DNA of 22,896 nt from CAZBZG01 sp964496245 (GTDB lineage: Bacteria; Planctomycetota; SZUA-567). The notes beneath the pieces were generated by a model that had not been told where the DNA came from, did not search any database, and saw only the letters and a program-made list of their open reading frames with translations. A program made the position numbers and the translations under genes. Shown piece by piece: positions 7,727 to 15,770 of the stretch; positions within the stretch are counted from its first letter, which is position 1, and the number at the start of each line of letters is the position of its first letter. The DNA is taken from contig CAZBZG010000039.1 in the NCBI GenBank assembly GCA_964496245.1, positions 1 through 22,896 on the forward strand. The letters run 5' to 3'.

Positions 7727-9278
7727 GGGAACGTCCGCCCAACATCCTCTACATCATGACCGACCAGCAGCGGTTCGACACGATCGCCGGCCTGGGCAAC
7801 GGCCACATCCTCACGCCCAACCTCGACCGCCTGCTCGCGCGGGGGGTGAGCTTCACCCAGGCCTACTCGACCTGCCCGGTCTGCGTGCCCGCGCGCTACA
7901 CCATCCGCACCGGGTGCGAACCGCCCACGACCCGGGTCTTCACCAACGGCCGGTCCAAGCCCGTAGCCGGACAGGCCGAGACCATGGAGGGCCGGTGCGG
8001 GCCCTATCTCGCGCGCACGCTCGCGGGCCGCGGGTATCGCACCTTCGGCATCGGCAAGTTCCACACTCAGCCCTGGGACGAGGACCTGGGGTATGAGGTC
8101 CACCTCCACAGCGAAGAGCTCTACGGCTCGCCCGACCAGCGCAAACGGGACAGCTTCGCCGCCTGGATCGCGCGCGAGCATCCCGNNNNNNNNNNCCCGC
8201 ATACGACTACATCGAAGCCCTGCAGGGCGAGCGCACCGAGATGTACTACATGCCCCAGGTCAGCCCCCTGCCGCCCGCGTGCACAGTGGAACGCTGGGCC
8301 GCCGACCGCACGGTCGAACAGATCGACTCGAGCGACGAGCGGCCCTATTTCGGATTCGTCTCGTTCATCGGGCCGCACCCGCCGTTTGCGCCGCCCGTGC
8401 CCTTCAACCGCATGTACGACCCCGACCGCATGCCCGATCCCGTGTGCGCGAGCATCGAAAACGACCACCTGGACGAGCAGATCCCCCACATGAACCGCGC
8501 AATCTGGGCCGACGACATCAGCGCCGAGCGCACCCGCATCCTCAAGGCGCGCTACTACGGTGAGATCACCTACATCGACGACTGCCTGGGCCGGATTCTG
8601 GACGCAGTGGAGGCCCGCGACGACGACGCGAACACCCTGATCGGCTTCTTCGCCGACCACGGCGATCACCTGGGCGACCACCACGCCTGGCAGAAGGAGA
8701 GCTTCTTCGAAGCCTCGACCCACGTGCCGTTCCTGGTGAGCTGGCCGGCCCGCCTGCCGGCCGGCGAACACCGGGACGAGCTCGTCTGCCTGACCGACCT
8801 CTTCGGCCTGGCCACGCACGCGGCAGGCGAAGCGGAGACGCGGGACGGCATCGACGTACTCGGCGTGCTGGAAGGCGATTCCCAGCCGCGGCCGTTCCTC
8901 ATCGGCATGTACGGCGAGCCGGGCACGCCCCGTTTCAAGATCATGGTGCGCGACCCGGAGTGGAAGTACATCTTTCTCGCCAACGGCGGGCGCGAGCAAC
9001 TCTTCCACATGCACGAGGATCCGCACGAAGCCCACAACCGTGCGGCGAGCGACGCGTCCGTGGCTGCCGAGCTGCGCGAAGCCGCGATCGCCGCCGGCCG
9101 CGTGCCCGGTGCAGCCGATGCGCTCGAGGGCGGCGATCTGCGGACGTTCCCCTTTGCCGCGCGCGCGCCCGGCCGCGTCTACCAGTTCGACCGCTCACGC
9201 GGTGTGCGCGGTTTTCCCGACCATCCGGCCGAGGTGCTGGACGCCACCAAGGCCAACGAACGAAAGGAATCGTCATGA
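7723..9278 (+). CDS. Type I sulfatase (formylglycine-dependent), interrupted by an assembly gap
   Basis: Sulfate ester hydrolase of the alkaline phosphatase superfamily. The N-terminus PPNILYIMTDQQRFDT supplies the metal-binding Asp14-Gln15. The activation motif is C54-V-P-A-R58 (C-x-P-S/A-R), in which Cys54 must be converted to formylglycine by a maturase that is not in this window. GIGKFHTQ provides the conserved Lys and His. After the gap, FFADHGDHLGDHHAWQKESF supplies further metal and sulfate ligands. Ten N at 8186-8195 separate the two halves. The frame before them (codon starts congruent to 1 mod 3) differs from the frame after (0 mod 3), so N=10 is not the true length. No signal peptide is present. 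The gene overlaps both neighbours by four bases (ATGA), with GGGAG before its start. It probably desulfates a rhamnose-containing glycan fragment. Confidence 0.88.
8186..8195. other. Assembly gap (10 N)
   Basis: Ten undetermined bases lie inside the sulfatase gene. Restoring a single reading frame needs a true gap length congruent to 2 mod 3, so ten is a placeholder. Both flanks encode recognisable sulfatase sequence, so a join within one gene is plausible. Confidence 0.95.
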
Positions 9279-12200
9279 ACAGGAAGCTGGCAGAGGAATT
9301 CGCCGCCCCGGGCAGCGCCTATCGCGGCAAGCCCTTCTGGGCATGGAACGGCAAGCTCGAGCCCGAGGAGCTGCGCCGCCAGGTACGCGTACTCGGCCGC
9401 ATGGGCCTGGGCGGCGGGTTCCTGCATTCGCGCGTGGGGCTCGACACCGCCTACCTCGCCGACGACTGGTTCGCATGCGTGGACGCGGTGGTGGACGAGT
9501 GCAAGAAGCACGACATGGAGGCCTGGCTCTACGACGAGGACCGCTGGCCCTCGGGCGCAGCCGGAGGGCTGGTCACCAAGAACCCCGAGTACCGCATGCG
9601 GTCGATCGTCATGAGCGAAGAGACGTCGGCCCGCGGCCTCCGCTGGAACAAGGACGTACTCGGCGCGTTCACGGCACGCGTGCGCGGTGCGGAGGCACGC
9701 GCGATCGAACGCGTGGCCCGCGGCAAGCGGCCCAAGCTGGGCAAGGGCGAGAGGCTGCTCGTCTTCCGCGTGGTGCCGCACGCGCTCAGCAGCTGGTACA
9801 ACGGGTACACCTATCTCGACACCATGAACCACGAAGCGGTGCGCAAGTTCATCCAGGTGACGCACGAGGCCTACCGCAAGCACTGCGGCCGCGACTTCGC
9901 CAGGACCGTGCCCGGCATCTTCACGGACGAGCCCAATTACGGCAACACCATGATGCAGTTCGGCCCCCAGGGGCGGGACCGGGGCATGCCCTGGACCGAA
10001 CGCCTGCCGGCGGTCTTCAAGAAGCGCTACGGCTACAGCATCCTCGATCACCTGCCCGCGCTCTTCCTGGACGTGGAGGGCGAGGCGGTCACGCCCGCGC
10101 GCTACCACTACCACGACTGCATCACGCATCTCTTCACCGACGCCTTTGCCCGCCAGATCGGCGATTGGTGCGAGAAACACAAGCTGCTCCACACGGGCCA
10201 CGTGCTGGCCGAGGAGACGCCGTCCAGCCAGACGCGCGTGGTGGGCAGCGCCATGCGCTTCTACGAGCACATGCAGGCGCCGGGCATGGACATCCTGACC
10301 GAGCGCCGACGGGAGTACGACACCGCCAAGCAGGTGAGCTCGGTCGCCCGCCAGTTCGGGCGCACATGGCGGCTGACCGAGACCTACGGCTGCACGGGCT
10401 GGGACTTCTCGTTCGAGGGGCACAAGGCCATCGGCGACTGGCAGGTGGCGCTCGGCATCAACCTCCGCTGCCAGCACCTCTCCTGGTACACCATGGAGGG
10501 CCAGGCCAAGCGCGACTACCCGGCCGGCATCTTCTACCAGTCGCCCTGGTGGGAGCTCTACCCCAAGGTGGAGGACTATTTCGCGCGCGTGCAGGCGGTC
10601 ATGACCCGCGGCACCGAGGTGCGGGACGTGCTCGTCATCCATCCGGTGGAGAGCGCGTGGATGTCCGTCAACCGCGACTGGCAGAAGCAGGGCAAGGCTC
10701 CGAAGATCGACCGCATGCTCGTCGCCCTGCGCGATTCGCTGCACGCAGCCAACATCGACTTCGACTACGGCGACGAAGAGATCCTCGCGCGCCACGGCCG
10801 AATCAGCAAGAGCGGCGACGAACCGCTTCTCAAGGTGGCCAAAGCGCCCTACAAGGCCGTGATCGTGCCGCCGCTCCTCACCATCCGCTCCTCCACGCTC
10901 AAGCTGCTCGAACGCTTTCAGAAGGCGGGCGGCACCGTGGTCTTCGCAGGCACGGTGCCTGCGTACGTGGACGCAGAGCCGTCCAAGACCGCCCGGCAAT
11001 TCGCCAAGACCTGCGCCAAGGCGCCGGCCAAGGGCAAGCGCCTGACTGACGCCGTGGATCCGCTCGGCCGGCGCGTCTCCATCGCGGACGGCAAGGGCAA
11101 GGAGATCGTGCCCGCGCTGCACCTTCTGCGCGAGGACAAGGAAGCGTTTTACCTCTTTGTCTGCAACACCGGCCACCGCCCCTCCCAGCTCAAGCCCGAC
11201 ATGACGGACGTACCCGTACGCGAGCGGCGCGCCGCGTTCCCCAAAGTCACGATCCGTGGCTTCGAAGGGTGCCGCGGAAGGCCCGAGGAACTCGATCCGG
11301 ATACGGGCGAGCACTTTGCTGCGGACGCGGTCCAGCGCAGCGACGGCTGGGAGATCCGTACCGACCTGCCGGCCATCGGGAGCCGGCTGTTCGTAGTCCC
11401 CAAGCGCAAGGCGGGCAAACCCCCGGCCAAACGCAAGGCGCTGAAGCGCGTGCGCTCCCAGACGCTCAACCCCAAGCGCTGGGAGGTGACGCTGTCGGAA
11501 GCGAACAACCTGGCGCTCGACCGGCCGCAATACCGCATCGGGTCGGGCGCCTGGCGCGGGCCCGAGGAGGTCCTGCGCGTGGATACGGCCGTGCGGGAGG
11601 CGCTCGGCATCCCGCCGCGCGGCGGGCGCATGGTCCAGCCGTGGGCACGAGAGAAGAAGAGGCGACCCACGCGCGTGCCCGTGACGCTCCGCTATACGTT
11701 CGACGCCAAGACCCTCCCCACGGGCGACTGTTTTCTGGCGATCGAACAGCCCCAGACCTTCCGGATCCAGGTGAACGGCGCAGACCTCGATCCGGACGTG
11801 GACGCGGGCTGGTGGTGCGACCGGTCGCTGCGGCGCATCCCGCTCGATCCGGCGCTGCTCCGTACGGGCACGAACGAGATCACGCTCGTCTGCGACTACG
11901 CGGAAGATCATCCGGGCCTGGAGATCGTCTATCTCTTGGGCCAGTTCGGCACCAAGGTGCAGGGCACGGACGTGACCCTGACCAACGCCCCCGAGACGCT
12001 GCGCGTGGGCGACTGGTGCAAGCAAGGGCTGGCCTTCTACTCGGGCTCGGTCAGCTACAGCCGTACGATCCGGCCGAAGCTGCGCAAGGGCGAGCGCCTC
12101 TTCGTGGAGGTGCCTGGCTATTGCGGCGTGGGCGTCCGGGTCCTCGTGGACGGCGCGTCCGCGGGCGTGGCTGCGTGGGATCCGCAGGAAATCGAGATCA

Positions 12201-12415
12201 CGGACCTGGTCAAGGGCCGGGGCGAAGCGGTCGACCTCCGGATCGAAGTCATCGGCCACCGCCGCAACTCGCACGGCCCGCTCCATATGTCGGAGAAGTG
12301 GCCGCGCTGGACCGGCCCCGGCCAATACGTGACCTCGGGCGCGGGTTGGATCGACGGCTACCAGCTCGTCCCCTGCGGCCTGATGGAGCCGCCGCGGTTG
12401 GGAGTGCGGCGTTAG
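9275..12415 (+). CDS. Large glycoside hydrolase, GH106-like (putative alpha-L-rhamnosidase)
   Basis: A 1046-residue protein. The N-terminal catalytic half begins YRGKPFWAWNGKLEPEELRR and MGLGGGFLHSRVGLDTAYL, the pattern of the GH106-like TIM-barrel proteins. Candidate catalytic acids lie in FTDEP (Glu219) and LTETYGCTGWDFSFEG (Glu369); this is inference from conservation. The C-terminal half has jelly-roll, carbohydrate-binding-like segments such as FRIQVNGADL and FVEVPGYCGVGVRVLVDG. A lysine-rich linker near residues 705-730 is unusual for a secreted enzyme. There is no signal peptide, whereas many GH106 enzymes are exported. The start is well supported: AAGGA lies 6 bases before the ATG, which overlaps the sulfatase stop. 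It is the last gene of the operon. GH106 enzymes remove alpha-L-rhamnose; a different specificity in this distant branch is possible. Confidence 0.75.
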   Translation: MNRKLAEEFAAPGSAYRGKPFWAWNGKLEPEELRRQVRVLGRMGLGGGFLHSRVGLDTAYLADDWFACVDAVVDECKKHDMEAWLYDEDRWPSGAAGGLVTKNPEYRMRSIVMSEETSARGLRWNKDVLGAFTARVRGAEARAIERVARGKRPKLGKGERLLVFRVVPHALSSWYNGYTYLDTMNHEAVRKFIQVTHEAYRKHCGRDFARTVPGIFTDEPNYGNTMMQFGPQGRDRGMPWTERLPAVFKKRYGYSILDHLPALFLDVEGEAVTPARYHYHDCITHLFTDAFARQIGDWCEKHKLLHTGHVLAEETPSSQTRVVGSAMRFYEHMQAPGMDILTERRREYDTAKQVSSVARQFGRTWRLTETYGCTGWDFSFEGHKAIGDWQVALGINLRCQHLSWYTMEGQAKRDYPAGIFYQSPWWELYPKVEDYFARVQAVMTRGTEVRDVLVIHPVESAWMSVNRDWQKQGKAPKIDRMLVALRDSLHAANIDFDYGDEEILARHGRISKSGDEPLLKVAKAPYKAVIVPPLLTIRSSTLKLLERFQKAGGTVVFAGTVPAYVDAEPSKTARQFAKTCAKAPAKGKRLTDAVDPLGRRVSIADGKGKEIVPALHLLREDKEAFYLFVCNTGHRPSQLKPDMTDVPVRERRAAFPKVTIRGFEGCRGRPEELDPDTGEHFAADAVQRSDGWEIRTDLPAIGSRLFVVPKRKAGKPPAKRKALKRVRSQTLNPKRWEVTLSEANNLALDRPQYRIGSGAWRGPEEVLRVDTAVREALGIPPRGGRMVQPWAREKKRRPTRVPVTLRYTFDAKTLPTGDCFLAIEQPQTFRIQVNGADLDPDVDAGWWCDRSLRRIPLDPALLRTGTNEITLVCDYAEDHPGLEIVYLLGQFGTKVQGTDVTLTNAPETLRVGDWCKQGLAFYSGSVSYSRTIRPKLRKGERLFVEVPGYCGVGVRVLVDGASAGVAAWDPQEIEITDLVKGRGEAVDLRIEVIGHRRNSHGPLHMSEKWPRWTGPGQYVTSGAGWIDGYQLVPCGLMEPPRLGVRR

Positions 12416-12445
12416 GGCGGCTGAGAAAAGGCAGACACGTCAATT

Positions 12446-12473
12446 ACAGGGGCGTATCCGTATACGCCCCTGT
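12446..12473 (+). terminator. Hairpin after the glycan operon (terminator-like)
   Basis: A perfect 12-base-pair stem with a four-base loop (12458-12461) starts 31 bases past the last operon stop codon. The bases that follow (TGGGTTAT) are not a clean T-run, so it may be a weak intrinsic terminator or an mRNA 3'-end stabiliser. Confidence 0.55.
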
Positions 12474-12513
12474 GGGTTATAGGCAAGCGCCGACTCCCGC
12501 AGCAGGCAACCGC

Positions 12514-12542
12514 TTGACATAGCCGTTGGCATGCATCATAAT
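12514..12542 (+). promoter_or_regulatory. Near-consensus sigma-70 promoter of the toxin-antitoxin pair
   Basis: TTGACA (12514-12519, 6 of 6) and CATAAT (12537-12542, 5 of 6) are separated by 17 bases. Transcription would begin near 12549, leaving a leader of about 37 bases to the antitoxin ATG at 12586. This is the strongest promoter in the window by inspection. Confidence 0.75.
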
Positions 12543-12577
12543 TACATAGGGTTCTGATGCACCGATTCGATGCATGG
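12529..12577 (+). promoter_or_regulatory. Probable antitoxin operator (inverted repeat)
   Basis: GCATGCATC (12529-12537) and GATGCATGG (12569-12577) are inverted with one mismatch. A further half-site-like TGATGCA lies at 12555-12561. The left arm overlaps the spacer and first base of the -10 hexamer. FitA and other ribbon-helix-helix antitoxins repress their own operon by binding such repeats. The assignment is inference from placement. Confidence 0.5.
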
Positions 12578-12585
12578 AGAGAACC

Positions 12586-12849
12586 ATGGGCACCATCAGC
12601 ATCCACGGCCTGGATCCGGAACTGGAGCGGGTTCTGCGCGAACGCGCTCGTGGGCGCCATGAGAGCCTCAACCGCACCATCAAAGAGGCGCTGGCACTGG
12701 GCCTGGGGTCGGAACGGTCGGAGGAGCGGCGCCACCATGTCCGTGAGATGTTCTCCGAATTCCTCGGCGCCTGGGATGAGGAGGAGGCCCGCGCCTTCGA
12801 CCGCACCACAGCCGAACTCCGCCGAGTCGACCCAGAGGACTGGCGATGA
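12586..12849 (+). CDS. Antitoxin, ribbon-helix-helix (FitA/VapB-like)
   Basis: An 87-residue protein expected to neutralise the downstream PIN toxin and repress the operon. The N-terminus MGTISIHGLDPELERVLRER matches ribbon-helix-helix antitoxins of the FitA type: a short beta strand, then two helices, the second around NRTIKEALALGLG. The C-terminal tail EFLGAWDEEEARAFDRTTAE is the kind of segment that wraps the toxin in FitAB and VapBC complexes. The ATG at 12586 is preferred because GGAGAG lies about 5 bases upstream; the in-frame ATG at 12574 has no ribosome binding site and lies within the operator candidate. The stop overlaps the toxin start by four bases (ATGA), the usual coupled arrangement. 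Confidence 0.85.
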   Translation: MGTISIHGLDPELERVLRERARGRHESLNRTIKEALALGLGSERSEERRHHVREMFSEFLGAWDEEEARAFDRTTAELRRVDPEDWR

Positions 12850-13250
12850 AGCGCGCCTTTCTGGACACGAGCGCCTACAGCGCCCTGTACCGGGGAGACG
12901 AACGCATCCTGGATGTCATGTGCGATGCCGGGACCGTATGCATGAGTCCGATCGTGCTCGGCGAGCTCCACGTGGGCTTCCGCGCTGGCCGCCAGCGAGA
13001 TGAGAACCTGCGCCAACTCCGCCGCTTCCTGGACAAACCCCTGGTAACCCTCGCCACTCTGACTGAAGAAACGGCAGACATCTACGGCCAAGTCTTCCTC
13101 ACCCTCAAGGCGCAGGGCACGCCCCTCCCGCTCAACGACGTCTGGATCGCTGCGCAGTGCCTGGAACAGGGCGCCGTCCTCCTCACCCTGGACCGGCATT
13201 TCCAGCACGTGCCGGGCCTTCGCAGGTGGGAAGGCTTGGCGTCCACGTGA
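12846..13250 (+). CDS. PIN-domain ribonuclease toxin (VapC/FitB-like)
   Basis: A 134-residue toxin that would cleave RNA in a Mg2+-dependent way unless bound by the antitoxin encoded just upstream. All four acidic residues of the PIN active site are visible: Asp7 in FLDTSAYSAL, Glu40 in VLGELHVGF, Asp98 in LPLNDVWIAA and Asp116 in LLTLDRHFQHV. Length and motif order are normal for VapC/FitB, so it is probably functional. It is translated from an ATG overlapping the antitoxin stop. It ends 28 bases before the convergent glmS gene, and that short gap contains GGGGCG/CGCCCC inverted bases (13252-13278) that could help to end transcripts. The RNA target cannot be told from the sequence. Confidence 0.92.
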   Translation: MKRAFLDTSAYSALYRGDERILDVMCDAGTVCMSPIVLGELHVGFRAGRQRDENLRQLRRFLDKPLVTLATLTEETADIYGQVFLTLKAQGTPLPLNDVWIAAQCLEQGAVLLTLDRHFQHVPGLRRWEGLAST

Positions 13251-13277
13251 TGGGGCGTCGGACGGCGGGTCCCGCCC

Positions 13278-15113
13278 CTATTCCACGGTCACGCTCTTGG
13301 CCAGGTTTTTGGGTTTGTCCACGTCGCAGCCGCGGGCGTTGGCGATGTGGTAGGCGAGAAGCTGCAGGGGCACGCTGCAGACGATCGAGTTCATGATGCC
13401 CGAATCCGCGCGCACGGGGATCACGTCGTCCACGACCGCTCCGATCTCCTGGTCGTCGTGGCTGGCGATCGCGATCACCCGCCCCTGGCGCGCCTTGACC
13501 TCCTGGATGTTGCCGAGGACCTTCTCGTAGCGCCGGCCCTTGAGCGCGATGAAGAGCGCGGGCATGTTCTCGTCCACCAGCGCGATGGGGCCGTGTTTCA
13601 TTTCGGCCGCGTCGTACCCTTCGGCGTGGATGTAGGAGACTTCCTTGAGCTTGAGCGCGCCCTCGAGCGCGAGCGCCCAGCCCGTGCCGCGACCGAGAAA
13701 GAGGAAGTTGGACGCGTCCTGATAGGTTTGCGCGATGCGCGCGATCGCGCCGTCCTGGGCGAGCACGGCCTCCACGCGCGGCCCGACCCGCACCAGGTCT
13801 TTGGCGCGCCGACGCTGTTCGGCCACGTCGAGCGTACCCCGGACCTGTCCCATGCGCAGGGCCAGGATGTAGAGCCCCGCCGTCATGGCGGTGAAGGCTT
13901 TGGTGGACGCCACGCCGATCTCCGGCCCGCAGTGGAGATAGAAGACCCCGTCGGATGCGCGCGGGATGCTCGCGTCCACCACGTTGGCCACGCTGACCAC
14001 TGTGCAGCCCCGCTCGCGCGCCAGGCGCACGGCGTGGAGCGTGTCCATGGTCTCGCCCGACTGGGTGATCGCGATGACGAGCACCGAGGAATCCAGGATG
14101 GGGTCGCGGTAGCGGAAGTCGGCCGCGTACTCAGCATACGCGGGGATGCGGGCCGTGCGCTCGATCATGTTGCGGCCGATCATGGCCGCGTGAAAAGCCG
14201 TGCCCTGGGCGACGAGCACGATTCGGGAGATGCCCCGTAGGTAGGCATCGGACAGGTCCGCACCCGCCATGTCGAAGACGGGCGGCTGGTCGTCCGCCTC
14301 CGGCAGACGGATGCGCGTGCGCACCATGTTCTCGAGCACGGTTGGCTGCTCGAAGATCTCCTTGCGCATGAAGTGTTCGTAGCCGCCTTTTTCCGCGGCT
14401 TCGGGCGACCACTGGACCTCGGTAACCGCGGGTTCGACCGTGCGTCCGCCGGAACGGATCGTAGCCCGGCCGCCCGCCAGCACAGCCACTTGGTCGTCTT
14501 CCAGGAAGACGACCCGCCGGGTGTGCGGCAGGATGGGCACCGCGTCCGAGGCGAGGAGCAGGCAATCGTCCGACAACCCCACGGCCAAAGGACTGCCGCG
14601 CCGCGCGCCCACGATGCAACCCGGCTGGTCGGCTGCGACCACGGCCAGGGCAAAGGTGCCGTCGAGGCGGGGCAGCACCGCCTCCACTGCGGTCACCAGG
14701 TCTCCGTCGTACACCTGAGCAATGAGATGCGCGATCACCTCGGAGTCCGTGTCCGACGCGAACGCCGCCCCGTCCGCTTCGAGCTCCGTGCGCAGCGCAG
14801 CGTAGTTGTCGATGATGCCGTTGTGCACCAGAGCGATCCGGCCCGCCGGGTCCTGGTGCGGGTGAGCGTTCTTCTCTACGGGCGCCCCGTGCGTGGCCCA
14901 GCGCGTGTGGCCGATGGCTGTGCGCACGGAAGGCGGGTCCACGAGCCGCGCAACCAGATCCTCCACGCGTCCGGGCGTGCGTACGACCTCGAGTCCGGCC
15001 TCGGCCAAGATGGCCACGCCCGCGGAATCGTATCCGCGATATTCAAGCGCCCGCAGACCGGCGAGGACTGCGGGGATGGCGTGAGGCCCCAGGAATCCTA
15101 CGATGCCGCACAC
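13278..15113 (-). CDS. glmS: Glutamine-fructose-6-phosphate aminotransferase (isomerizing)
   Basis: Makes glucosamine-6-phosphate from fructose-6-phosphate and glutamine, the first step to UDP-GlcNAc; 611 residues, full length. The start is GTG at 15113, directly followed by Cys2, the catalytic N-terminal nucleophile exposed after Met removal (CGIVGF). The glutaminase domain shows EYRGYDSAG, GHTRWATHG, HNGIIDN and SDTDSE. Two SIS domains follow, with TQSGETMDTL, GPEIGVASTKAF, EGALKLKEVSYIHAEGYDA, EMKHGPIAL and the C-terminal KSVTVE. One oddity is that the first SIS phosphate loop reads VAQGTAFHAA (Gln303, Ala306) where well-known enzymes have ACGTS. GGAG lies 6 bases before the GTG, inside the last codons of frr, and the stop of frr directly abuts the start. 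It is the last gene of pyrH-frr-glmS. I see no riboswitch-ribozyme upstream. Confidence 0.96.
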   Translation of the reverse strand: MCGIVGFLGPHAIPAVLAGLRALEYRGYDSAGVAILAEAGLEVVRTPGRVEDLVARLVDPPSVRTAIGHTRWATHGAPVEKNAHPHQDPAGRIALVHNGIIDNYAALRTELEADGAAFASDTDSEVIAHLIAQVYDGDLVTAVEAVLPRLDGTFALAVVAADQPGCIVGARRGSPLAVGLSDDCLLLASDAVPILPHTRRVVFLEDDQVAVLAGGRATIRSGGRTVEPAVTEVQWSPEAAEKGGYEHFMRKEIFEQPTVLENMVRTRIRLPEADDQPPVFDMAGADLSDAYLRGISRIVLVAQGTAFHAAMIGRNMIERTARIPAYAEYAADFRYRDPILDSSVLVIAITQSGETMDTLHAVRLARERGCTVVSVANVVDASIPRASDGVFYLHCGPEIGVASTKAFTAMTAGLYILALRMGQVRGTLDVAEQRRRAKDLVRVGPRVEAVLAQDGAIARIAQTYQDASNFLFLGRGTGWALALEGALKLKEVSYIHAEGYDAAEMKHGPIALVDENMPALFIALKGRRYEKVLGNIQEVKARQGRVIAIASHDDQEIGAVVDDVIPVRADSGIMNSIVCSVPLQLLAYHIANARGCDVDKPKNLAKSVTVE

Positions 15114-15674
15114 CTAGATCTCCATGATCTCCTTCGTCTTCTTCCCCACCTCCTCGTCCACCTTGTCCTCGTACTGCTTGACGAGCTCCTGCACATCGTC
15201 CTTGAAGCGTTTGAGATCGTCCTCGGTGATGTCCTTGGACTTCTTGAGGCCTTCGAGCTGCTTGAGCCCGTCGCGTCGGGCATTGCGCACGACCACCTTG
15301 GCGTCTTCGCCCTTGGACTTGACCTCCTGCGCCAGCTGCTTGCGCCGCTCTTCGGTCAGCGGAGGGAAGATGAGGCGCAGCAACTTGCCGTCGTTCTGGG
15401 GCGTGACCCCGAGTTCCGAAGCGAGCAGCGCCTTCTCGATGTCCTTGATGATGTTGGGGTCGAACGGTTTGATCATGAGCTGCCGCGCCTCGGGCACGGA
15501 GATGGTCCCGCACTGCTTGAGGGTCATGTCGGTGCCGTAGGCGTGCACCTTGATGTTCTCGACGAGCGCGGGCGTGGCCCGGCCCGTTCGAATCATGCGG
15601 TATTCCCGCGTCAAGTGGGCGAGCGCCTTCTCCATCCCTTCTTCGATTTCGAGCATGACATCGTCGGCGGACAT
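15114..15674 (-). CDS. frr: Ribosome recycling factor
   Basis: Splits post-termination ribosomes together with EF-G; cytoplasmic; 186 residues, the normal length. Characteristic segments are TREYRMIRTGRATPALVENI, VPEARQLMIKPFDPNIIKDI, LRLIFPPLTEERRKQLAQ and VRNARRDGLKQL. The long coiled helices of domain I make up the N- and C-terminal parts. The start at ATG 15674 has AAGGAG 8 bases upstream and fits the family length. An in-frame ATG at 15698 would add eight residues and lacks a ribosome binding site. The gene lies 96 bases downstream of pyrH, the usual order, and its TAG stop abuts the glmS GTG. Confidence 0.97.
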   Translation of the reverse strand: MSADDVMLEIEEGMEKALAHLTREYRMIRTGRATPALVENIKVHAYGTDMTLKQCGTISVPEARQLMIKPFDPNIIKDIEKALLASELGVTPQNDGKLLRLIFPPLTEERRKQLAQEVKSKGEDAKVVVRNARRDGLKQLEGLKKSKDITEDDLKRFKDDVQELVKQYEDKVDEEVGKKTKEIMEI

Positions 15675-15770
15675 GGACGCGTCTCCTTGTTCTGGCAAAC
15701 GTCGGGCTGATCGGATGGCGCGAAGAGTGGCGGTTGTGTCGAGCGGCGAACGTACGATCCGGCCGCAGCC

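Noticed and set aside
9179..12325. 1048-codon open frame opposite the GH106-like gene
   Set aside because: It reads as an Ala/Arg/Val/Leu-rich antisense shadow; the plus-strand gene has domain motifs, a ribosome binding site and an operon overlap.
14373..15710. Plus-strand frame opposite frr and the start of glmS
   Set aside because: It mirrors the two housekeeping genes; the Leu/Val/His-rich product is typical of antisense reading.
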